Assembly (NCBI GenBank): GCA_031406385.1 | Contig: JANOHI010000205.1 | Location: 1 to 22,908 of the forward strand | Reading direction: 5' to 3' | Length of the DNA: 22,908 nucleotides | Source: JANLQX01 sp031406385 | Lineage (GTDB): Bacteria > Actinomycetota > Acidimicrobiia > Acidimicrobiales > JANYDT01 | Shown here: piece after piece, positions 15,796 to 22,247 of the stretch | Numbering within the stretch: position 1 is the stretch's first letter | Layout: every line of letters starts with the position of its first letter | Position numbers and translations under genes: made by a program | The notes under the pieces: generated by a model | Told to the model about the DNA's origin: nothing | Databases searched by the model: none | The model's input: the letters and a program-made list of their open reading frames with translations, nothing else

Positions 15796-17061
15796 ATGCC
15801 GTTTCTCATCGCCCATACATTCGTTCTTCTCCTCATGGCAACGGCCATCGGTCTTGTTGCCGGCTGGCTGGTCTGGGGAGGAAATGTTCGCGTCGATCAC
15901 GCCAGTCCGATCGACGACGCCCCGGCGACGGCTGAACTCGCGGCGCTGAAGAACGAGGTTGACGCTCGAACCGGTGACGTCGCCCGTCTGCGCCGCAAGC
16001 TCAAACGGGCCGTCGAGGAACTCGAAAGCCATGCGACCCAGCTCGACGAGGCCGAAGCTCGGATCGCCACGCTGAGCTCGTCCACGGCGACGGGCTCACC
16101 GCTGGTCATCGAAGACCCAGAGCTCATGGCCGAAGTCGCCTCGTTGCGCGAGCAGCTCGCCTTTGACCGAGCGGCACTCACGGAAGCCACTGCGGCACAC
16201 ACGGAAGCCGCTGCGGCACACACGGAAGCTGCCGCTGCGCTCGAACAGCTTCGCCTCGAGCACGCTGGTGTGCTCGACGCGCTCCGCATGGCCGAGGTCC
16301 GAGAAGCGACCCTCGATGACGAGCTGACATCGGCGCGAACCCAGCTCGGCGGCCTCGAGGAGGGACTCGCTGCTCGCGAGCAGCACGCCGGTCTTGAGCA
16401 CGATCTTCACGAAGCAAATACCCTGATCCGAGACGCGGCGGAGCGGGTGACCTATCTCGAACGCCAGGCGCTGCTCTGGCAGAACGAGGCTGACCGTCTG
16501 CGGGCAACGATCGACGAGAACGCCGCCGCAGAGGCGGAACGCCTCGGAGCGAACGAGCGGGAAATGCAGTCAATGTTGCGTGAGCACGAAACAGCGTTGG
16601 CGTCGCTTCGGATGGAGGCGTCGAGCAGTCGGCTCCGCGCTGATGCCGCGGCCGATCACCTGGGTCGCCTCCAGAGGGAGTTCCGCGCCGTCCAGGAGCG
16701 TTCGTTGGCGCATATCGAACTGAACCGAGCGGCTATGGACGACCTCGACCGTCAACTCGCCGCGGCGCATGCAACGCTGAACGATTCGAACCCGCAGACA
16801 TTGATGGATCCGGCGCCGTCGAAGCCGGACCCCACCGGTCTGCTTGCCCTGCCGGGCATGACCGAACGTTTGGTACAGCATCTTAACGAACTCGGTGTCG
16901 GTTCTCTCGTCGATGTCTCCCGCTGGTCACCCGACGACGTGGCGCGTATCGCCGAATGGTTACCGGAGAACCCCGACGTGATCACTGCGAACGACTGGGT
17001 CGCATCGGCTCGGGCGCTGCTCTCCAGTGGGTCGGTCGTCTCGACGGCGAGCGGGCTCTGA
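15796..17061 (+). CDS. Membrane-anchored coiled-coil protein with C-terminal HhH-like domain (envelope cluster gene 3)
   Basis: A 421-residue protein. The N-terminal membrane helix is about 4-28 (LIAHTFVLLLMATAIGLVAGWLVWG). Residues about 45-330 are almost entirely Ala/Glu/Arg/Leu helix with heptad spacing, a long coiled coil; TEATAAH and TEAAAAH are adjacent seven-residue repeats. The last 75 residues (TGLLALPGMTERLVQHLNELGV, then VSRWSPDDVARIAEWL and NDWVASARALL) look like the helix-hairpin-helix-type module found at the ends of several bacterial proteins, with the pattern GIGxxxxxxLNxLGI...W...D...I...L......DWVxQAxxL. That module is usually cytoplasmic and binds nucleic acid or protein. 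GAGGT precedes the ATG. The protein is structurally parallel to gene 1 but longer. Confidence 0.82.
   Translation: MPFLIAHTFVLLLMATAIGLVAGWLVWGGNVRVDHASPIDDAPATAELAALKNEVDARTGDVARLRRKLKRAVEELESHATQLDEAEARIATLSSSTATGSPLVIEDPELMAEVASLREQLAFDRAALTEATAAHTEAAAAHTEAAAALEQLRLEHAGVLDALRMAEVREATLDDELTSARTQLGGLEEGLAAREQHAGLEHDLHEANTLIRDAAERVTYLERQALLWQNEADRLRATIDENAAAEAERLGANEREMQSMLREHETALASLRMEASSSRLRADAAADHLGRLQREFRAVQERSLAHIELNRAAMDDLDRQLAAAHATLNDSNPQTLMDPAPSKPDPTGLLALPGMTERLVQHLNELGVGSLVDVSRWSPDDVARIAEWLPENPDVITANDWVASARALLSSGSVVSTASGL
16181..16239 (+). repeat. 21-bp tandem repeat encoding coiled-coil heptads
   Basis: Units 16181-16201 and 16202-16222 (CGGAAGCC[A/G]CTGCGGCACACA) differ at one base, and a diverged partial third copy follows. 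Twenty-one bases encode seven residues, exactly one coiled-coil heptad, so copy-number change keeps both the frame and the helix register. Confidence 0.75.
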
Positions 17062-17062
17062 C

Positions 17063-18373
17063 GTGGCACCGTCGGCCCTGACCGAGCAGCGTCCGACCGA
17101 ACGCGTCAACCGTTCATTCGCCGACGGCCGGCCGTTCCTCGGCGATCGTCGTCGACGTAGGTCCCTTGCCGTCGCACTCATCCTTGCTGAGCTCGCACTG
17201 CTGACGGCCGGTGCGGTGGTCTTCCGTCGCAATGCCATCGAAGACCAACTCGAGCGATCCGTCCTCGACGCCGTCGTGATCGATCATCCGGGACTGAAAG
17301 TCACGGCCGCCGGGCGCGACATCACGATCACCGGAGTGGTGAAGGACGCGAAGGCGAAGGAGTTGGTGAAGAACATCGCCCTCCGGCGCCCCGGGGTGCG
17401 GAGCGTCGACGTCGCCGGAGTTGGCGGCGCCACCCAACTCGACCCGGCCAACACCGGAACGATCCCTGACGGCACCCCCGTTCCGACCACGGCGAAGCCG
17501 CCGATCCGTCCCCCGCAGGTCTCCGCGGTGTTCGCCCCGTCATCCGTGACCGTGCGAGGCGAGGTCCCGAACGTCGAGGCCAAAACAGCGCTGCTCGGAC
17601 GGCTTCTCGACCGCGGTGACGACTTCAGCGTGGTCGACGAGTTGGTCGTTTCGAGCCAACCGCAAGAGCGTCCCGACCTCGCTCAGTACCGTCGACTCGG
17701 CACGTTCTTCGACACCCTTGCGCGGCTCGACCTTCCGCGGGCAACGGTGAGTTTGGACCGCACGCTCCTGTCGCTCGATGCCGAGGTTGCGACGACTGCT
17801 GATCGAGATCTCCTTCGACGAGAAGGCGTCGTGCTCGTTGGCGGCTCGCCTGATCGGGTGCGCGGCGAGATCAGTCTCGCTGCGCCGGACACGACGACGG
17901 CCACGGACTCGACGATCGCTGGGGCAACGACGACCGCGAACGAAGGGGCTTCGACCACCACGATCGAAGGCGCATCGACCACGGTCCCGCCACTTCCCAA
18001 TACACCGCAGGCGCAAGCGGCACAGTCGGCTATCACTACGGCGGTCGATGATCGCACCATCTCGTTTGCCAAGAACTCGTCTTCATTGAGCGACGAAGGC
18101 AAGGCGGTGGTTGCCGACGTCGCGACGGCGTTGAAATCGTCGACGGCCAAGGTCGAGGTCGGCGGCCACACCGACTGGACGGGCCAGGCGCCGCGCAATC
18201 TCGAGCTGTCCCAGCAGCGGGCCGAGGCCGTTCGGGCACGGTTGATCGAGGCGGGCGTCGATGCTGCTCGGATCACGGCCAAGGGGTATGGCGAGGAGAT
18301 CGCCGTGGCATCGAACGCGACTGAGTCGGGGCGTGCCAAGAATCGGCGCATCGAGATTCGAGTCGTCGGGTAG
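17063..18373 (+). CDS. BON + OmpA-domain membrane protein, ArfA/OmpATb-like (envelope cluster gene 4)
   Basis: A 436-residue relative of gene 2. The N-terminus carries RRRRR (about 29-33) just before the membrane helix (35-54, LAVALILAELALLTAGAVVF), so the C-terminal part should lie outside. A clear BON domain follows (about 58-112, DHPGLKVTAAGRDITITGVVKDAKAKELV). A second BON-like segment is about 150-200 (VSAVFAPSSVTVRGEVPN). A Thr/Ala/Ser linker at about 275-315 contains two copies of EGASTT. The C-terminal OmpA domain has DDRTISFAKNSSSLSDEG, VEVGGHTDWTG, NLELSQQRAEAVRARL, ITAKGYGEE and AKNRRIEIRV, all standard for peptidoglycan binding. GTG 17063 lies one base after the previous stop codon, so coupling is likely. 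The Thr-rich linker may be glycosylated, which is inference. Confidence 0.88.
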   Translation: MAPSALTEQRPTERVNRSFADGRPFLGDRRRRRSLAVALILAELALLTAGAVVFRRNAIEDQLERSVLDAVVIDHPGLKVTAAGRDITITGVVKDAKAKELVKNIALRRPGVRSVDVAGVGGATQLDPANTGTIPDGTPVPTTAKPPIRPPQVSAVFAPSSVTVRGEVPNVEAKTALLGRLLDRGDDFSVVDELVVSSQPQERPDLAQYRRLGTFFDTLARLDLPRATVSLDRTLLSLDAEVATTADRDLLRREGVVLVGGSPDRVRGEISLAAPDTTTATDSTIAGATTTANEGASTTTIEGASTTVPPLPNTPQAQAAQSAITTAVDDRTISFAKNSSSLSDEGKAVVADVATALKSSTAKVEVGGHTDWTGQAPRNLELSQQRAEAVRARLIEAGVDAARITAKGYGEEIAVASNATESGRAKNRRIEIRVVG

Positions 18374-18463
18374 GTCGTTGTGCGGCCACCGAGTCGCCGT
18401 CGTGTCAACGCACCGGAGCGTGCCGTTTGGTAGGAACCACCCCTGCTCGGCGAGGATGGTGCC

Positions 18464-19264
18464 ATGGCCTGGAATGACACGACCGGTGACGAACTCCTCT
18501 ACGACGTGAACGGCCACGTGGCCACCATCACGTTCAACCGTCCGGACCAGATGAACACCATCACCGGACCGATGCTCGACCTGCTCAGCGAGTTGCTCAT
18601 CAAAGCCGACAAGGACAAGGAGATCAGGTGCATCATCCTGGCCGGGAACGGGCGTGCCTGGTGTGCCGGCCTCGACGTGAAAGCGCAAAGCAAGGGTGGC
18701 GGCCTCTCCCTCGGAGGCGTCCCCGAGATCGAAATGCGATCGACGCCCCCGATTGTGCTCTACGGCATCGACACGCCGGTCATCGCCGCACTCAACGGGG
18801 GCGCAGCGGGCTATGGCCTCGATGTCGCCCTCGGTTGCGACATCCGGATCGCCGCACGCTCGGCGAAACTGGCCTTCGCGTTCGCCAAGCGCGGGGTACT
18901 CCCCGAGAGCGGCGGCACGTGGCTGCTGCCGCGTATCGTCGGCCGTTCCCTCGCAGCGGAACTGATGCTCACCGGTCGGACCCTTGACGCCGACGCTTCC
19001 CTCGCGGCCGGCCTGGTCAGCAGGGTCGTCGAAGACGCGGAACTCGCCGAGGTCGCGATGTCGGTGGCGCAGGAGATCGCCGCGAACGCGCCGCTGGCCA
19101 CCCGGGCGATCAAGCGGATGCTTCGGGCCGGCGAGGGCGAGCAGTTCGACGCCCACATCCACCACGTGTTCCTGCAGTTGCTGCCCCTCGTTGGTTCGAA
19201 GGACTTTGCTGAGGGGGTTGCGTCCTATCTTGAACGCCGCCCCCCGACGTTCATCGGCCGGTAG
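18464..19264 (+). CDS. Enoyl-CoA hydratase/isomerase (crotonase) family protein
   Basis: A 266-residue crotonase. Typical blocks are ATITFNRPDQMNTIT, GRAWCAGLDV, AALNGGAAGYGLDVALGCDIRIA, RGVLPESGGTWLLPRIVG and ASYLERRPPTFIGR. By eye, the first hydratase glutamate (GGGxELA) is Asp in GYGLDVA, and the second is a hydrophobic residue in LAFAFAKRG. PESGGTWLLPR resembles crotonases with a single acidic residue in that loop, such as PaaG-type isomerases. It is likely an acyl-CoA isomerase or related enzyme in fatty-acid or aromatic-acid breakdown; the substrate is unknown. A GAGG ribosome-binding site lies upstream of the ATG. It stands between the envelope cluster and the metal transporter with its own upstream gap of 90 bases. 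It is only loosely similar to the crotonase at 5166. Confidence 0.9.
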   Translation: MAWNDTTGDELLYDVNGHVATITFNRPDQMNTITGPMLDLLSELLIKADKDKEIRCIILAGNGRAWCAGLDVKAQSKGGGLSLGGVPEIEMRSTPPIVLYGIDTPVIAALNGGAAGYGLDVALGCDIRIAARSAKLAFAFAKRGVLPESGGTWLLPRIVGRSLAAELMLTGRTLDADASLAAGLVSRVVEDAELAEVAMSVAQEIAANAPLATRAIKRMLRAGEGEQFDAHIHHVFLQLLPLVGSKDFAEGVASYLERRPPTFIGR

Positions 19265-19289
19265 GGCCGGGCCGCTCGCCCGGCAACAT

Positions 19290-19311
19290 AGGTTGAGCGA
19301 GCGATTAACCT
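19290..19311. promoter_or_regulatory. Palindrome and possible leaderless promoter before the metal transporter operon
   Basis: AGGTT (19290-19294) and AACCT (19307-19311) are exact inverted half-sites separated by 12 bases, with partial symmetry between them (CG..CG). AGGTT/AACCT half-sites recall DtxR/MntR-type metalloregulator boxes, but those are normally spaced five bases apart, so the match is incomplete. TAACCT (19306-19311) also fits a TANNNT -10 hexamer seven bases upstream of the GTG, which would give a leaderless mRNA. Both readings would place repressor and promoter on top of each other. Confidence 0.4.
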
Positions 19312-19317
19312 GGTCGA

Positions 19318-20409
19318 GTGACTTCAGCATTTTTCCGTGCCCGCAGGGTGGTGTTCGTAACGCTGCTCGGGGCCTTCGTGGTCGCAGGTTGCGCCGACGA
19401 CAGGGCCGACTCGACCCAAGCTACGGCAGGGGCTGACGCGAGCGAGACCGCGGCACCGGTGGCGAATGGGTGTGGGGGAGGAGACGCCGTCAGCGGTCGG
19501 CCGCTGATCGTCGCCACAACTGTTGCGCCGATCACCAGCATCATCGCCAACCTCACCAGCGGGACGGACACTGTCGTAACCGGCATCGTGCCGGAAGGAA
19601 CGAACTCGCACACGTTCGAACCCCCACCGTCGGCGGCCAAGACCGTCTCCGGCGCCGACATCGTCTTCATCAATGGGCTGAAACTCGAAGAGCCCACCAA
19701 GGACCTCGCCGCCACGAACGCGAAAGCCGGTTCGCAGATCTGCGAGCTAGGTACGGCCACCCTTCCGGAGTCGGAATGGATCTACGACTTCTCCTTCCCG
19801 AAAGAGGGAGGCAAGCCCAACCCGCACCTTTGGACCAACCCGCCCATGGCGAAAGAATACGCCCGCGTCGCCACGGAAGTCCTCGTCGCCCGAGACCCCG
19901 ATGACGTAGCGGCCTACGAGCGCAATCTCTCGGCGTATTCGGCGAAGATCGACGCGCTCGACGCAGCGATGATCGAAGCCACGGCGAGCGTCCCCGCCGC
20001 GAACCGGCAGCTCCTGACCTACCACGATGCCTACGCGTACTTCGCCAAGCACTACGGCTGGGAGGTCGTCGGCGCGATCCAGCCGTCGTCGTTCGACGAG
20101 CCGACCGCCAAGGAGGTGGCTGGGCTCATCGAGCAGATCAAACAGAAGAAGGTCCCCGCAATCTTCGGTTCCGAAGTGTTCCCGTCGCCGGTGCTCGAAC
20201 AGATCGGAAAGGAGACCGGAGCGAGGTACGTCGACGTGCTTCGCGACGACGACCTTCCAGGGGAACCCGGTGACCCGGAGCACTCGTTCCTCAGCCTGAT
20301 GCGCTTCGACTACGTCACCATGGTCGATGCCCTCGGCGGTGACGCCAGCGGTCTCAAGGCCCTCGACGTTGGCGACGTCGGCCCCAACTCGGCGAAGTAT
20401 CCGCAATGA
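19318..20409 (+). CDS. Zinc/manganese ABC transporter substrate-binding lipoprotein (ZnuA/TroA family)
   Basis: A 363-residue cluster A-I metal-binding protein. A signal peptide ends in the lipobox VVAGC (Cys25), so it should be lipid-anchored outside the membrane. The metal ligands by family pattern are His98 (GTNSHTFEPPPS), His170 (PNPHLWTNP), His236 (TYHDAYAYFAKHYG) and an aspartate near 310-312. Three histidines plus Asp resembles TroA/ZnuA; manganese-type PsaA has Glu at the third site. The His-rich loop of many ZnuA proteins is absent, so zinc is favoured but manganese is not excluded. A second, Cys-containing segment (NGCGGGD) follows the signal. GTG start at 19318; a palindrome lies immediately upstream. 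First gene of a three-gene operon with the ATPase and permease. Confidence 0.93.
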   Translation: MTSAFFRARRVVFVTLLGAFVVAGCADDRADSTQATAGADASETAAPVANGCGGGDAVSGRPLIVATTVAPITSIIANLTSGTDTVVTGIVPEGTNSHTFEPPPSAAKTVSGADIVFINGLKLEEPTKDLAATNAKAGSQICELGTATLPESEWIYDFSFPKEGGKPNPHLWTNPPMAKEYARVATEVLVARDPDDVAAYERNLSAYSAKIDALDAAMIEATASVPAANRQLLTYHDAYAYFAKHYGWEVVGAIQPSSFDEPTAKEVAGLIEQIKQKKVPAIFGSEVFPSPVLEQIGKETGARYVDVLRDDDLPGEPGDPEHSFLSLMRFDYVTMVDALGGDASGLKALDVGDVGPNSAKYPQ

Positions 20410-20478
20410 CGACCTGGCGCGTCGGTGTGACACGTATGTCGTCGGTCGGCCTCATCTGTTTCGTGGAAAGGGACGCCC

Positions 20479-21237
20479 TTGCTTGAGATCTCCCATCTGA
20501 GCTGCTCCTACGGCGGGCCCGTCGTTGTCGACCATGTGGACCTCCACGTCCGTGCGGGCGAACTCCTCGGCATCGTCGGGCCTTCCGGCTCCGGAAAGAC
20601 CACACTGCTCCGCGCCATCCTCGGCACCGTCGAGCCCATGCATGGCTCGATCACCAAGCCCGACGCACTGTCGGTCGCCTACGTGCCGCAGGTCGAGACG
20701 GTCGATTGGAACTTCCCGGTGACTGTTCGCGAAGTCATCGTTATGACGATGCGGAAGCGCTCATGGTGGCCCGGGATCTCAAAAGCCGAGCGCGACGAAG
20801 TCGACGATTTGCTCGAACGGCTCGGACTCGGCGGGCTCGGCCAGCGCCACATCCGCGAGCTCTCCGGCGGGCAGCAGCAGCGCGTGTTCCTCGCCCGCGC
20901 AATGGCGCGCCGGCCGGACCTCCTCGTGCTCGACGAACCGACCTCCGGAGTCGACGTGCGCACTCGCCACGAGATCCTCCATCTCCTCACCGACCTCAAC
21001 GCCGACGGCCTCACGATCGTGCTGACCACCCACGACCTCAACGGGCTGGCCGCCCACCTCCCTCGCATCGTCTGCTTCAACAAGACCGTGATCGCCGACG
21101 GCGCACCCATCGACGTCCTTCGTCCCGCCGTGCTTGAAGCCACGTATGGCGCGCCGCTCGAAGTGCTCATCCACGGGGGCATGCCCGTGGTGCTCGACCA
21201 TGCCCCTTCGCTACGCGTCATCTCAAAGCCAGCGTGA
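20479..21237 (+). CDS. Zinc/manganese ABC transporter ATP-binding protein
   Basis: A 252-residue cytoplasmic ATPase. Walker A is GPSGSGKTT (34-42). The Q-loop stretch VPQVETVDWNFPVTVREVI is characteristic of the Mn/Zn/chelated-iron subfamily. The signature is LSGGQQQR (128-135), Walker B is LLVLDEPTSGVD (148-159) and the H-loop TTHDL has His185. All are intact. The start is TTG, supported by AAGGGA about six bases upstream; no ATG or GTG fits the domain boundary. Its stop overlaps the permease GTG start by four bases, and it follows the binding protein by 69 bases. Confidence 0.94.
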   Translation: MLEISHLSCSYGGPVVVDHVDLHVRAGELLGIVGPSGSGKTTLLRAILGTVEPMHGSITKPDALSVAYVPQVETVDWNFPVTVREVIVMTMRKRSWWPGISKAERDEVDDLLERLGLGGLGQRHIRELSGGQQQRVFLARAMARRPDLLVLDEPTSGVDVRTRHEILHLLTDLNADGLTIVLTTHDLNGLAAHLPRIVCFNKTVIADGAPIDVLRPAVLEATYGAPLEVLIHGGMPVVLDHAPSLRVISKPA

Positions 21238-22097
21238 ACATGGCCTCTGTCCTTGCTGCCGTCGACCTCCTCGAACCGCTTTCCTATGGGTTCTTCCGCC
21301 GGGGGCTCACCGTGGCCGTCCTCGCGGGTGCGCTCTGCGGCCTCGTCGGCGTCTACGTCGTTCTCCGGTCCCTGAGCTACATCGGTCATGGGCTTTCCCA
21401 CGCAGTGTTCGGCGGCGCCGCGGCGGCGGCTGTAGCGAATGTGAACTACTTCCTCGGTGCCGGAGCATGGGGCATCGCGTCGGGTCTCATGATCGGGCGG
21501 GTCACGAGGCGAAAGCTGCTTTCGGCTGACGCGGCGATCGGCATTGTGACAACGGCGTCGTTTGCGGCCGGAATCGTGCTATTCAACAAGTTCGGGCAGG
21601 CGCGCCGCAGCATTGATGCTGTGCTTTTCGGCGACATCCTCGGCGTGGCCCGCAGCGACGTGTTCGCGGTGGTCGGCGTCGGTCTCGCCGTGCTTGCGGT
21701 TGTGCTCGGAGCGTACCGTCCGCTTCTGTACGCAACATTCGACTCCGAAGTTGCCCGGGTCACCGGCGGACGTCCGGACCTGCTTGACGCAGTTCTCATG
21801 GTGATGCTTTCGCTTACCGTGCTCGTCACGATGCGCGTCATCGGCGTGTTGCTGATCTCGGCGCTCCTGGTGCTTCCGGCGTCGACGGCGCGAATGCTCA
21901 CCGACTCATTCGCCCGAATGCTGATCGTCGCCCCGATACTAGGTGCGCTTACTTCACTGGTCGGGATGAACCTCAGTTACCACGTGAACACGTCGCCGGG
22001 GGCCACAGTCATCCTGATCAATGCGTTCGTGTTCCTCGTGATCTTCTTGAGCACCGGCCGCGCTGGGCGCCGTCGTGTCGCTCACGTCCACGTCTGA
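21234..22097 (+). CDS. Zinc/manganese ABC transporter permease
   Basis: A 287-residue polytopic inner-membrane protein of the ABC-3 (ZnuB/MntB) family. I count roughly eight hydrophobic segments, beginning GLTVAVLAGALCGLVGVYVVL. SYIGHGLSHAVFGG is the family's hallmark early motif. FGDILGV is the coupling-helix region that docks on the ATPase, and RVIGVLLISALLVLPASTARML is the conserved late segment. It ends with a His-containing tail (RRRVAHVHV). GTG at 21234 overlaps the ATPase stop (GTGA); ATG 21240 is an alternative two codons later. Together with the preceding two genes it forms a complete importer. Confidence 0.94.
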   Translation: MNMASVLAAVDLLEPLSYGFFRRGLTVAVLAGALCGLVGVYVVLRSLSYIGHGLSHAVFGGAAAAAVANVNYFLGAGAWGIASGLMIGRVTRRKLLSADAAIGIVTTASFAAGIVLFNKFGQARRSIDAVLFGDILGVARSDVFAVVGVGLAVLAVVLGAYRPLLYATFDSEVARVTGGRPDLLDAVLMVMLSLTVLVTMRVIGVLLISALLVLPASTARMLTDSFARMLIVAPILGALTSLVGMNLSYHVNTSPGATVILINAFVFLVIFLSTGRAGRRRVAHVHV

Positions 22098-22175
22098 CCC
22101 GGCAACATTCTCTGGGCTGTCACGCAAGGCCCTCGACGGCCCGTATTACGCGTCCGGTAGTTTCGGCCGGGGTGC

Positions 22176-22242
22176 GGCAGAACACCTCCCAGCGGCGTTG
22201 GGAGGTGTTCTGCCCCAACATATGGGGGCAACCTCTCTCCCA
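22176..22242 (+). repeat. Structured repeat, copy B (two hairpins plus conserved tail)
   Basis: Hairpin 1 pairs GGCAGAACACCTCCC (22176-22190) perfectly with 22200-22214 around a nine-base loop. Hairpin 2 pairs TGCCCC (22211-22216) with GGGGCA (22225-22230). The tail CAACCTCTCTCCCA (22229-22242) is identical to copy A. Relative to copy A, an A-T pair in stem 1 is G-C here, a paired change that keeps the helix. It begins 78 bases after the permease stop and ends five bases before the stop of the convergent gene. Confidence 0.7.
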
Positions 22243-22247
22243 AGGGG

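Noticed and set aside
18083..19330. 415-codon open frame on the minus strand
   Set aside because: It is antisense to the OmpA-domain gene end and the crotonase, both with strong family motifs; no recognisable domain was seen in it.
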